Below, piece after piece: positions 43,948 to 52,066 of a DNA stretch of 64,000 nucleotides (position 1 is the stretch's first letter; each line of letters begins with the position of its first letter). The DNA comes from Azoarcus sp. DN11 (GTDB taxonomy: Bacteria; Pseudomonadota; Gammaproteobacteria; Burkholderiales; Rhodocyclaceae), in assembly GCF_003628555.1 (NCBI RefSeq), contig NZ_CP021731.1, positions 2,108,001 through 2,172,000 on the forward strand, in the 5' to 3' direction. The position numbers and the translations under genes were made by a program. The notes beneath the pieces were generated by a model. The model was not told the origin of the DNA. It made no database searches and saw nothing but the letters and a program-made list of their open reading frames with translations.

Positions 43948-46338
43948 TCAGCCGACGCAGGCGGGCTGCGCGGGGCAGGCCGTGGAAGGCATGGCGCGCG
44001 GGGCCTCCGCGCGCTGGTAGAGCGTCGTGCGGCGCCACAGGGGGCGGCCGATGCCGGTGGCGATGTGGTTCATGCCCGTGCCGTCCATTTCCTGGCCGTT
44101 GAGGCCGCCGGCCGCGCGCGTGATGGATTCGTACATCAGCGTGCCGCCGAGGTCGTTGGCGCCCGCCTGCAGGCACTGCGCGGCGCCGCCGGGCCCCATC
44201 TTGACCCACGAGGTCTGGATGTTCGGGATCAGCGGGTGCAGCGCGAGGCGCGCCACCGCGTGCATCAGCACGGCTTCGCGCGCGGTGGGGCCGGAGCGGC
44301 TGCGGCCCTTGTGCCACAGGGGCGACTCCATGTGCACGAAGGGCAGCGGCACGAATTCGGTGATGCCGCCGGTGTCGCGCTGGAGCTGGCGCAGCTTCAG
44401 CAGGTGGCGCGCCCAGTGGCGGGGGTTGTCGACGTGGCCGAACATGATCGTCGACGTGGTCGGCACGCCGGCTTCATGTGCGGCGCGAACAATGGAAAGC
44501 CATTCGTCGGTGCTCAGTTTGTCGGGGCACAGTTGTGCTCGCACCTCGTCGTCGAGCACTTCCGCGGCGGTGCCGGGCAGGCTGCCGAGGCCGGCGTCGC
44601 GCAGCCGGCGCAGGAAGGCCGCGGGCGAGAGGCCGAGGGTGGCCGCGCCGTGGCGGATCTCCAGCGGCGAGAAGGCGTGGATGTGCATGTCCGGCACGGC
44701 GTCGCGGACGGCGGCGACGATGTCGAGGTAGGACTGCCCCGTGTAGGCGGGGTGGATGCCGCCTTGCAGGCACACTTCGGTGGCGCCGCGTTCGCGGGCT
44801 TCGCGGGCGCGCCGGCCGACCTCGTCGGCGCTCAGCACGTAGGCGGGGCCGCGCAGCGATTCGGTGCTGCGCCCCTTGGCGAAGGCGCAGAAACCGCAGC
44901 GGTGCTGGCAGATGTTGGTGTAGTTGATGTTGCAGTTGGTGACGAAGGACACGCCCTCGCCGACCGTCGCGGCGCGCAGGCGGTCGGCGGCGGCGATCAC
45001 GGCCGCGTAGTCGGCGCCGCGCGCTTCGAAGAGCGCGGTGACGGCGTCTTCCGACAGATCCTGCCCGGCGCTCGCCCGGTCGATGAGATCGAGAATGGCC
45101 TTGTCCGGGGCGCGCAGGTCGGCGCCGCTGCGGGTGGAGGGCGGCAGCGGGGCGCCGCTGCCGGCGTGCCAATCGTCGTCGCGCGCGAAGCCGCTGGCAT
45201 CGACGCGGTGCAGAACCGCGCGGGCGATGTCCGGTGCGGTCCAGCGGGCCGCGTCGTGCGTGAAGGCCGGGCCCAGCGCGAGACGCTCGACCAGTTCGCG
45301 GCCGGCGGCCTCGGTCGCTTGCCGCAGCGTCGCGATCTGCGGCCACGCGGCTTCGGGATTCACATGGTCCGGCGTGACCGGCGAGACGCCGCCCCAGTCG
45401 TTGACGCCGGCACGGATCAGGGCTTCGAGCTCGCCCGGGCGCAGGTTGGGCGGCGCCTGGATCGACATCTCCGGGCCGAAGATCAGGCGCGCGATGGCGA
45501 TCGTCCATTGGTGCTCGGCCAGCGTCGGCTCGGGCGCCTGCGCCATCGCGGTGTGCGGCTTGGCGCGGAAATTCTGGACGATGATTTCCTGCAGGTGGCC
45601 GTCGCGGTCATGCAGATCGCGCAGCGCGAGCAGCGCGTCGATGCGTTCGAGGCGCTGCTCGCCGATGCCGACGAGGATGCCGCTGGTCGTTGCGACCGAC
45701 TGCTCGCCGGCGGCGCGCAGCGTGGCGAGGCGCACGTCCGGGTGCTTGTCCGGGCATTGCCAGTGCGGGCCGCCGCGCTCGCACAGGCGGGCGGACGTCG
45801 ATTCCAGCATCAGGCCCATCGAGGCGGCGACGGGGCGCAGCTGCGCGATTTCGTCGGCCGAAAGCGTGCCGGGATTGAGGTGCGGCAGCAGGCCGGCCTC
45901 GTCGAAGATGCGGCGCGCGATCGCCGCCACGTAGTCGATGGTGCTCGCGAAGCCCAGCGCGGCGAGCGCGTCGCGTGCGGCGGCGTGGCGCAGTTCGGGT
46001 TTCTCGCCGAGGGTCAGCAGCGCCTCCTGGCAGCCTGCGAGCGCGCCGCTGCGGGCGATCGCGAGTGCTTCGTCGGGGCTGAGATAGGCGTCGTGCGCGC
46101 CGCGCGGCGTCTCGGCGAAGGTGCAGTAGCCGCAGCGGTTGCGGCACAGGCGCGTGAGCGGGATGAAGACCTTGCGCGACCAGCCGACCGCCGTGCCGTG
46201 GCCGGCGAGGGTCAGCGCCTCGGCAGCCGCCAGGATCGCGTCCGGTTCCGTGACGGACGCGAGAACGGCGGCGCTCTGGGCATCCAGCCTCCGTCCTGCG
46301 CTTACGTCGGCAAGGATTCGCTGTGTGCTATCGGCCAT
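43948..46338 (-). CDS. fbiC: Fused FO synthase (CofG-CofH), coenzyme F420 biosynthesis
   Basis: A 796-residue bifunctional radical-SAM enzyme that makes the deazaflavin FO from tyrosine and a riboflavin precursor. Two radical-SAM centres: CRNRCGYC (C65, C69, C72) in the N-terminal CofG half and CQHRCGFC (about residues 477-484) in the C-terminal CofH half. Other family runs: GCQEALLTLGEKPE, LESTSARLCERGG, EVCLQGGIHPAYTG, STIMFGHVDNPRHW. Length is close to actinobacterial FbiC. ATG 46338 overlaps the end of cofC by 37 nt. CofD/FbiA and CofE/FbiB, also needed, are not in the window. Confidence 0.94.
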   Translation of the reverse strand: MADSTQRILADVSAGRRLDAQSAAVLASVTEPDAILAAAEALTLAGHGTAVGWSRKVFIPLTRLCRNRCGYCTFAETPRGAHDAYLSPDEALAIARSGALAGCQEALLTLGEKPELRHAAARDALAALGFASTIDYVAAIARRIFDEAGLLPHLNPGTLSADEIAQLRPVAASMGLMLESTSARLCERGGPHWQCPDKHPDVRLATLRAAGEQSVATTSGILVGIGEQRLERIDALLALRDLHDRDGHLQEIIVQNFRAKPHTAMAQAPEPTLAEHQWTIAIARLIFGPEMSIQAPPNLRPGELEALIRAGVNDWGGVSPVTPDHVNPEAAWPQIATLRQATEAAGRELVERLALGPAFTHDAARWTAPDIARAVLHRVDASGFARDDDWHAGSGAPLPPSTRSGADLRAPDKAILDLIDRASAGQDLSEDAVTALFEARGADYAAVIAAADRLRAATVGEGVSFVTNCNINYTNICQHRCGFCAFAKGRSTESLRGPAYVLSADEVGRRAREARERGATEVCLQGGIHPAYTGQSYLDIVAAVRDAVPDMHIHAFSPLEIRHGAATLGLSPAAFLRRLRDAGLGSLPGTAAEVLDDEVRAQLCPDKLSTDEWLSIVRAAHEAGVPTTSTIMFGHVDNPRHWARHLLKLRQLQRDTGGITEFVPLPFVHMESPLWHKGRSRSGPTAREAVLMHAVARLALHPLIPNIQTSWVKMGPGGAAQCLQAGANDLGGTLMYESITRAAGGLNGQEMDGTGMNHIATGIGRPLWRRTTLYQRAEAPRAMPSTACPAQPACVG

Positions 46339-46985
46339 GGCATGGGGTTCCGGTGGAGGATGGGAAGGTGGCGGTCTGCCGCGTCGCGACGGGTCGCGGG
46401 CGGCGGGCGGAAGGGGCCGGCGAGGCGCGCGAGGTCGGCCGGCAGGTCGACGTCGAAAGCCAGGCCGGGTCGCTCGACGATCGCCGGCACATGTCCGCAG
46501 CGCAGCGCCTCGGCGACATGGATCGGGAAGCTTTGCGCGCCGAACTGGAAGCGGAAGCCGCTGCCGGCTCCGAGGTAGATCGCGTTGGTGCCGACGCGGG
46601 CCCGATCGGGGGCCAATGCGATGCCGGACTGGCGGCCGCGCAGCACGAGTTCGTCGATGTCGGCGGCGCTCGCCTGCGGCAGGTCGCCGTGCATCACGAC
46701 CAGTTCGCGCGCGCGCCTGTGGGCAAGCGAGAGGGCCGCCTGCTGCACCGAGTGGTTGAGGCCGAGGCCGGTGTCGGGCAGCAGGGCGACCGCGCGCCGG
46801 GTGAGGTCGGTGGCCGCGGTGACGATCGCGACGTGCTCGATCACTTCCGAGCCGAGCAGCGCGTCGAGTACTTCATCGAGCATCGCGCGCACGAGGCATT
46901 GGCGCTCGCCCGGCCCGAGGACGCCCGCGAGCCGGCTCTTTCCCTGCGCGGGCAGCTTGATCGGGATCAGCGCCCAGCAGCTCAC
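46302..46985 (-). CDS. cofC: CofC/FbiD-type nucleotidyltransferase for F420 biosynthesis
   Basis: A 227-residue guanylyltransferase with MSCWALIPIKLPAQGKSRLAGVLG (nucleotide-binding KxxxxGKSRL motif), VVMHGDLPQASAADID and a central NAIYLGAGSGFRFQFG. It activates 2-phospholactate, PEP or 3-phosphoglycerate for F420 assembly; which substrate cannot be read here. The C-terminal 40 residues are low in homology and overlap fbiC. Second gene of the npdG-cofC-fbiC-coxG-like unit. Confidence 0.88.
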   Translation of the reverse strand: MSCWALIPIKLPAQGKSRLAGVLGPGERQCLVRAMLDEVLDALLGSEVIEHVAIVTAATDLTRRAVALLPDTGLGLNHSVQQAALSLAHRRARELVVMHGDLPQASAADIDELVLRGRQSGIALAPDRARVGTNAIYLGAGSGFRFQFGAQSFPIHVAEALRCGHVPAIVERPGLAFDVDLPADLARLAGPFRPPPATRRDAADRHLPILHRNPMPWPIAHSESLPT

Positions 46986-47049
46986 GGCCGGCTCCCTGCG
47001 CGGGCGGAGCCGCTGATGGGGAAGGCGCGCTGCGCAATCATGATCGTGG

Positions 47050-47727
47050 CTAGCCGGCGACCGCGGCGAGCTCGCCGGTGATGCGGATGCCGGCGCCGTC
47101 CACCGCGTAGTTGCGGTTCATGAAGATCAGGATCGACGAGAGCGCTTCCGCCGCGGCGGAATTCGCCAGCGCGCCGGCGTGCAGTCCGCGCAGGCCGGCG
47201 TCGTCCGCGAGTTGGCGGATCGTCTCGCGCGCGTCCTTGTCGTCGCCGAAGACCAGTACGTCGCACTCGACCTCGACGTCGGTCGCGAGCTTGTGCGCCG
47301 CGACGTTGTGGAAGGCCGACACCACGCGCACGCCGTCGCCGAGCAAGGCCTGCGCGCGCAGCGCCGCGCAACCTTCGGGCGGCAGCTGGACGCGCATGAC
47401 CTTAGGGGGAACGAGCGGCACCGTCGTGTCGACGACGATCTTGCCGGCGACGACCGGGCGGATCTCGTCGAGCACGGCGGCCTGCGATGCGAAGGGGACC
47501 GTCACGACGACGATGTCCGCCCGGCTCGCGGCGTCGCGATTGGTGCCTGAGGCGATCTCGCATTTGAACTCTGCCCCCAGCGCCTCCGCGGCCGCCCGGG
47601 CCTTGCCGGCATCGCGCGAGCCGATCACGACCGTGTGGCCGTGCTTCGCCCAGCGCCGCGCCAGCGCCGCGCCCAGATGTCCCGTGCCGCCGATCACCCC
47701 GATGATGGGTCCTGTCCCGTTCGTCAT
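47050..47727 (-). CDS. npdG: NADPH-dependent F420 reductase
   Basis: A 225-residue protein of the NpdG/Fno family. N-terminal Rossmann motif IIGVIGGTGHLGAALARRWAKHGHTVVIGSRD recognises NADPH; conserved VVSAFHNVAAHKL, LVFGDDKDARE and AGALANSAAAEALSSILIFMNRNY follow. It transfers hydride between NADPH and F420, supplying F420H2 to F420-dependent enzymes such as the LLM oxidoreductase at 52067. First gene of the cluster; 64 nt to cofC. An operator of the shared palindrome family is 55 nt upstream of its start. Confidence 0.93.
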   Translation of the reverse strand: MTNGTGPIIGVIGGTGHLGAALARRWAKHGHTVVIGSRDAGKARAAAEALGAEFKCEIASGTNRDAASRADIVVVTVPFASQAAVLDEIRPVVAGKIVVDTTVPLVPPKVMRVQLPPEGCAALRAQALLGDGVRVVSAFHNVAAHKLATDVEVECDVLVFGDDKDARETIRQLADDAGLRGLHAGALANSAAAEALSSILIFMNRNYAVDGAGIRITGELAAVAG

Positions 47728-47782
47728 GTCTGAGCCCCTGTTCGATGTGGGGCCAAAGCTATCAGCCGGCGGGAAGGGGCTG

Positions 47783-47802
47783 CATCGTTCTTTTGAATGA
47801 TC
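47783..47802 (-). promoter_or_regulatory. Candidate regulon operator upstream of the F420 cluster
   Basis: CATCGTTC-TTTT-GAATGATC: 7/8 proximal half, symmetric with the distal half at ATC/GAT and TTC/GAA. GATAGCT about 19 nt nearer the gene may be a -10. Same orientation and spacing as the sites at the catabolic genes. Confidence 0.5.
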
Positions 47803-47850
47803 GGAAGGACGGGGCGAGATTCAAATCCGGCCAGCGGCCGGGGTTGTTCA

Positions 47851-47925
47851 CTCCCTCCCCTTCAAGGGGAGGGTTGGGGTGGGGATGGGTTTAGCAGACG
47901 TCGCCGAAACCCATCCCCCTCCTAG
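47851..47925. repeat. Palindromic repeat, copy C, left part (split by the IS)
   Basis: CTCCCTCCCCTTCAAGGGG, then GTGGGGATGGG and CCCATCCCCCTCCTAG. It breaks off exactly at the IS boundary; the rest resumes at 49478. Confidence 0.85.
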
Positions 47926-49477
47926 GAGTCTGCGCGGCAGAACTCCAGAGAGTGGGTTTTAGCAGAAGGATCGGCGAAGCGAGAGGTGCGGAAAGAGACT
48001 GCGGCCGTGGTTGAGTTGCTTTGCGACGGCGCCGCGCCCGTGCCGGATGGGAAGGGGGACAGGTTTGCGCCCCTTTCCCGTCATGCCGTCCTCAATGTGC
48101 TCATCCTGCGCAGGTTCAGCGCCATACAGACGAGCTTCCACTCCGCTTTGACGCGCTCCAGGCCCCGCAGGCTGAACTGCCGGAATCCCAACACGTTCTT
48201 GATCCAGCCGTTGGGCGGTTCGGCGATCCATTTCCGTTTTCGGTAGGCCGTCTTGCCCGCCTCGCTGTCGAGCTTGTCGGCCATCTGCGCGGTGTGCGGA
48301 TTGCGTTCACGGTCGAAACCGAGTCGGCGCTTGCCTTCCCGGCCCAGCGCCACCACCAGTTCGGTCCCGCAGCCGTCGAGCTCCCGGAACGTCTGCTCCG
48401 AGCGGTAGCCGGTGTCGGCCAGCGCCTGGCGCGGGCGCTGCGCGAGGGTGTCGCGCACGACCTGCAACATCCCCGGCAGTAGCCCGGCGTCGCTGGCGTT
48501 GTTGGTCAGTTCGGCCGCCACGATGATGTGGGCGGTCTCGTCGACCGCCGTCTGGGCGTTGTAGCCCGGATCGAACCCGCCGCCGGCGCGCTTCATGATG
48601 CGGCTGTCTGGATCCGTGAAGTTCTCCTGTGCCTTGTCCTCGGGCACCCCGAAGTCGCGCTTGTAGCGCCCACCCTTCGGTTTGCCGTCACCGCCGCGCG
48701 GACGGCGGTCGTCATCGTCGCTGCGCCCGCGCGCCTGATCGGCCTCGCGCTGGCGCTGCTCGAGCCGCGCCCGGGCTTCGGCAATCGCCGTCAGCCGCGC
48801 CTCGCGCCGCGCGATCTCGGCCGGCACATCCAGCTCGGGCTCGTTCCTCTCGGCGTCGTCGGCGGCCTTGGCCCGATTGAGCAGCGCCTCGATCTGCCGT
48901 TTCAATTCGGCCTCCGCCTTCACCATGTGGCCGTAACTCATCGCCTTGTGGCGGCTGGCGTTCGCCTTGACCTTGGTGCCGTCGATGGCCACCGTCCCGA
49001 GCTTCACCAGCCCCATCTCGCGAGCCAGTCGCACCACCTGCACGAACAACTCGCTCAGCTCCTTCAAGTGGACAGCGCGAAAGTCGCTGAGCGTGCGGTG
49101 GGCCGGGAAGTTGCCTGCCGCCAGCACCCGGAACGCCACATCCTCGTGCAGCTTGCGCGCGATCTTGCGCGAGCTGAACACGCCCGTGGCGTACGCATAC
49201 AGCAGCACCTTGACCATCATGGCCGGATGAAACGGCTGGTTGCGCGGTCCGCCCCCGGCATACCGGGCGTGGAACGCGCTCAGGTCCAATCCGTCGACCG
49301 CGTCGCTAATGAAGTACGCCAGGTGGCCTTCGGGTAGCCACTCCTGCAGCGCCTGGGGCAGCAGCATCTGCTGCTGCGGGCAATAGGGCAGATAGCTCGT
49401 CATCTCGACAGTCTACCGGCCCCGACACGCCCGGGAGCGCTTACCTCATTGATGCTTGGCTTCTGCCGCGCAGACTC
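47926..49477. mobile_element. Complete IS1182-type insertion sequence, 1552 bp
   Basis: Bounded by perfect 17-bp inverted repeats, GAGTCTGCGCGGCAGAA (47926-47942) and its complement (49461-49477), and flanked by CTAG on both sides (47922-47925 and 49478-49481), a 4-bp target duplication. It carries one transposase gene on the - strand with intact frame. It inserted into a copy of the local palindromic repeat, between the F420 cluster and the acyl-CoA dehydrogenase operon. Confidence 0.93.
48081..49403 (-). CDS. IS1182-family transposase
   Basis: A 440-residue DDE transposase. N-terminal DUF772-type region: PYCPQQQMLLPQALQEWLP, FHARYAGGGPRNQPFHPAMM, MVKVLLYAYATGVFSSRKIA. DDE core: TVAIDGTKVKANASRHKAM, GYNAQTAVDETAHIIVA, then ADTGYRSEQTF; final Glu region in the RKRKWIAEPPNGWIKNVLGFRQFSLRG segment. 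Full length without stop or frameshift, so the element may be active. Confidence 0.93.
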   Translation of the reverse strand: MTSYLPYCPQQQMLLPQALQEWLPEGHLAYFISDAVDGLDLSAFHARYAGGGPRNQPFHPAMMVKVLLYAYATGVFSSRKIARKLHEDVAFRVLAAGNFPAHRTLSDFRAVHLKELSELFVQVVRLAREMGLVKLGTVAIDGTKVKANASRHKAMSYGHMVKAEAELKRQIEALLNRAKAADDAERNEPELDVPAEIARREARLTAIAEARARLEQRQREADQARGRSDDDDRRPRGGDGKPKGGRYKRDFGVPEDKAQENFTDPDSRIMKRAGGGFDPGYNAQTAVDETAHIIVAAELTNNASDAGLLPGMLQVVRDTLAQRPRQALADTGYRSEQTFRELDGCGTELVVALGREGKRRLGFDRERNPHTAQMADKLDSEAGKTAYRKRKWIAEPPNGWIKNVLGFRQFSLRGLERVKAEWKLVCMALNLRRMSTLRTA

Positions 49478-49576
49478 CTAGCCGCCCAGTGCCGGCTTTG
49501 CACAGCCGGCCCGCTCAGCCGGCGCGAAGCAGTGCTTCGCGAAACCCCGGCTTCGCCCCCCTTGAAGGGGAAGGAA
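49478..49576. repeat. Palindromic repeat, copy C, right part
   Basis: Resumes with CTAG (target duplication), then GGCTTTGCACAGCCGGCCCG, GCGCGAAGCAGTGCTTCGCG and CCCCTTGAAGGGGAAGG, colinear with copies E and F at 54331 and 54821. Confidence 0.85.
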
Positions 49577-49603
49577 TAAGTTGTCCGGTGCGGCCCGCGT
49601 GCC

Positions 49604-49623
49604 AATAGTCCCATTGGATGATG
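49604..49623 (+). promoter_or_regulatory. Candidate regulon operator upstream of acyl-CoA dehydrogenase/LLM operon
   Basis: AATAGTCC-CATT-GGATGATG: 6/8 and 7/8 halves, better half proximal, 66 nt before the ATG at 49690. Confidence 0.45.
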
Positions 49624-49689
49624 TGTCCCTCACTCCCCGCCGAGAGAATCGCCCCATCAAGATCCACGAGGCGAGTCACGGAAAAGCCA

Positions 49690-50805
49690 ATGGAAAACGC
49701 GCTGTTGTTATCGGACGAGCAGGTCGCGCTGCAGGACACCACGGCCGCCTTCGTCGCCGAATTCGCCAACGCCCGCAAGCCGCCCGAGGAGGATGCCGGC
49801 CTGTGGCGGCGGATCGCCGAACTGGGGTGGCCGGCGGTGCAGGTGCCGGAAGAATTCGGCGGACTCGGCATGGGTGCGGTCGAGCTTGCGCTGCTGATGG
49901 AGGAGATGGGACGCCGGCTGATCCGCGCGCCCTTCTTCACCAGCGTGGTGCTCGCGCAGACCGCCTTGCTCCAGGCGGGCGATGCGGCGGCCCGCGAACG
50001 CTTCCTGCCGGAACTCGCGAGCGGCGAGACGGCAGCGACGCTGATCCTCGCGCCGGGCCTAGTGTGGGCACCGGGGGCGCTGACGGTCGAATGCCACCGT
50101 GACGGCGCGGGCTGGGTAATGAACGGCGAGTCCGCGCAGGTGCTCGACGGCGGCGATGCGGCGATGGCCTTCGTCGCCGCGCGCACCGGGGATGGCGTCG
50201 GCCTGTTCCACGTCCCGGCTACGGCGGCAGGGGTGGAACGCACGCCGCTCGACGTGTGGGACCTCACCCGGCCGCAATGCCACTGGCGCTTCGGCGAAGT
50301 CCGCTTGCCGGCCGAGGCCCGCGTCGATGCATCGGGCGCGCTGGATACAGGGCTCGCGCGCACCGTCGCGCTCGCGGCGCTGCAGCTTGCCGCCGAGCAG
50401 GTCGGCGGGGCGGCGGCCTGCCTCGACATGACCGTCGCCTACACGAAGGAGCGCGTGCAGTTCGGTCGCCCGGTGGCCGGCTTCCAGGCGGTGAAGCACC
50501 GCTGCGCCGAAATGATGGTGCGCCTCGAAACCGCGCGCTCGGCGGTGCGCGGCGTCGCCGCGGCGGCTGCCGGTTTGCGCGATGCCGATGAACTGGCCTG
50601 CGAGGTGGCGGTCGCCCGCGTGCTGGCGTCGGAGGCCTACCGCTACTGCGCGCAGGAGGCCGTGCAGCTGCATGGCGGCGTCGGCTTCACCTGGGAATAC
50701 GACCCCCAATTGCATTTCAAGCGCGCGCAATGGGGCAGCCAGTGGCTCGGCGCTGCCAGCCGCTGGCGCGAGCGCGTCGCCAGCCAACTTCTGGACCTTG
50801 CCTGA
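49690..50805 (+). CDS. Acyl-CoA dehydrogenase, partner subunit type
   Basis: A 371-residue acyl-CoA dehydrogenase starting MENALLLSDEQVALQ; the ribosome site is weak (CACGGAAAAG). C-terminal half typical: TVAYTKERVQFGRPVAGFQAVKHRCAEMM and LHGGVGFTWEYDPQLHFKRAQW. The N-terminal half lacks the strong beta-domain signature, as in the gene at 2834. With the next gene it probably forms a heteromeric enzyme. First gene of a + strand operon with an LLM oxidoreductase and a crotonase. Confidence 0.87.
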   Translation: MENALLLSDEQVALQDTTAAFVAEFANARKPPEEDAGLWRRIAELGWPAVQVPEEFGGLGMGAVELALLMEEMGRRLIRAPFFTSVVLAQTALLQAGDAAARERFLPELASGETAATLILAPGLVWAPGALTVECHRDGAGWVMNGESAQVLDGGDAAMAFVAARTGDGVGLFHVPATAAGVERTPLDVWDLTRPQCHWRFGEVRLPAEARVDASGALDTGLARTVALAALQLAAEQVGGAAACLDMTVAYTKERVQFGRPVAGFQAVKHRCAEMMVRLETARSAVRGVAAAAAGLRDADELACEVAVARVLASEAYRYCAQEAVQLHGGVGFTWEYDPQLHFKRAQWGSQWLGAASRWRERVASQLLDLA

Positions 50806-50889
50806 GATGAAACGACCCCCACACTCACTGTGTTCGTTGCCCCCCGAGGGGGCGCAGGCCACCCTTGGGGCGGCCCTACGGGAGGCCTG
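50806..50889. repeat. Intergenic repeat of the CCCCGAGGGGG type inside the operon
   Basis: Sequence between the two dehydrogenases: CCCCACACTCACTGTGTTCG, CCCCCCGAGGGGGCG and GGGGCGGCCCTACGGGAGGC, containing short inverted repeats. Its one reading frame (PPHSLCSLPPEGAQ) is a familiar spurious ORF of betaproteobacterial genomes. It is probably a REP-like element tolerated within the transcript. Confidence 0.6.
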
Positions 50890-52044
50890 ATGGACGTCAT
50901 GACCGAAACACAATTCCGCGCCGAGGTCGCCGGCTGGCTCGCCCGCGAACTCAAGGGCGAATTCGCGTGCCTGCGCCACCGCGGCGGACCGGGCGACGAG
51001 GAAGCCTTCCCCGCCTTGCGCAAGGCCTGGGAGCGCAAGCTCGCCGAGGGCGGCTGGGTGGGGGCGGCGTGGCCGCAGGAGCACGGCGGACGTGGCCTGC
51101 CGCTGGAACTTCAACTCGCCTTCCATGAGGAATACGTGCGCGCCGGCGGTCCGGGCCGCATGGGGCACATCGGCGAGACGCTGCTCGCGCCGACGCTTAT
51201 CGAACTGGGCACGCCGGAACAGCAACGCCGCTTTCTGCCGGGCATCCGCGAGGGGCGGGAGTTCTGGTGCCAGGGCTACTCCGAGCCCGGCGCCGGCTCA
51301 GACCTCGCCGCGATCACCACCCGCTGCTGGCAGGACGGTGACGTCTGGCGCGTGCAGGGACAGAAGGTATGGACCTCGCTCGCGCACGAATCGGACTGGA
51401 TCTTCGTGATCGCACGCAGCACGCCCGGTTCGGTCGGGCGCGAGGGGCTCACCTTCCTGCTGATGCCCTTGGACCAGCCGGGCATCGAGATCCAGCCGAT
51501 CCGCCAGATGACCGGCGAGGCCGAATTCAATGCGGTGTTCTTCGACGGTGCTGCCACCGACGCGGGCTGCATCGTCGGCAAGCCCGGCGAGGGGTGGCGC
51601 GTGGCGATGGCCTTGCTGGGCTTCGAGCGCGGTGCCTCGACGCTGGGCCAGCAGATGCATTTCGTGCACGAGATGCAGCTCGTCGTCGACGTGGCGATCG
51701 CCACCGGCCAGGCCCATGACCCGGCCATCCGTGAGCGCATCGCGGACGCGTGGATCGGCCTGCGGGCGCTGCGCCACAACGCGCTGCGCATGCTCGTCGG
51801 CAACAGCGGCAGCGTCCGCCCCGAATCGCTGATCTACAAGTACGCGTGGTCGAACTGGCACCGCGACCTCGGCCAGCTCGCGATGGACGTGCTCGGCGCG
51901 GCCGGCGACGTACGCTCGGACGACGATGCGGTGCGCCGCCTGCAGCAGGTCTTCTTCTTCTCGCGCGCCGACACGATCTACGCCGGCACCAACGAGATCC
52001 AGCTCAACATCATCGCCGAGCGCGCGCTGGCGATGCCGCGCTGA
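50890..52044 (+). CDS. Acyl-CoA dehydrogenase
   Basis: A 384-residue acyl-CoA dehydrogenase; ATG 50890 (or 50899). Beta-domain WCQGYSEPGAGSDLAAITTR, QKVWTSLAHESDWIF; C-terminus IYAGTNEIQLNIIAERAL. As in the enzyme at 1657, the YEGT position is YAGT and the likely catalytic Glu is in LGFERGAST. Pairs with the gene at 49690. Substrate unknown; by context a CoA ester with a ring or branched chain. Confidence 0.88.
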   Translation: MDVMTETQFRAEVAGWLARELKGEFACLRHRGGPGDEEAFPALRKAWERKLAEGGWVGAAWPQEHGGRGLPLELQLAFHEEYVRAGGPGRMGHIGETLLAPTLIELGTPEQQRRFLPGIREGREFWCQGYSEPGAGSDLAAITTRCWQDGDVWRVQGQKVWTSLAHESDWIFVIARSTPGSVGREGLTFLLMPLDQPGIEIQPIRQMTGEAEFNAVFFDGAATDAGCIVGKPGEGWRVAMALLGFERGASTLGQQMHFVHEMQLVVDVAIATGQAHDPAIRERIADAWIGLRALRHNALRMLVGNSGSVRPESLIYKYAWSNWHRDLGQLAMDVLGAAGDVRSDDDAVRRLQQVFFFSRADTIYAGTNEIQLNIIAERALAMPR

Positions 52045-52066
52045 CGCGCTCCGAGGAGACATTCCG

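Noticed and set aside
50806..50889. Small ORF PPHSLCSLPPEGA as a gene
   Set aside because: This frame is a recurrent spurious ORF from a GC-rich intergenic repeat; no independent coding evidence.
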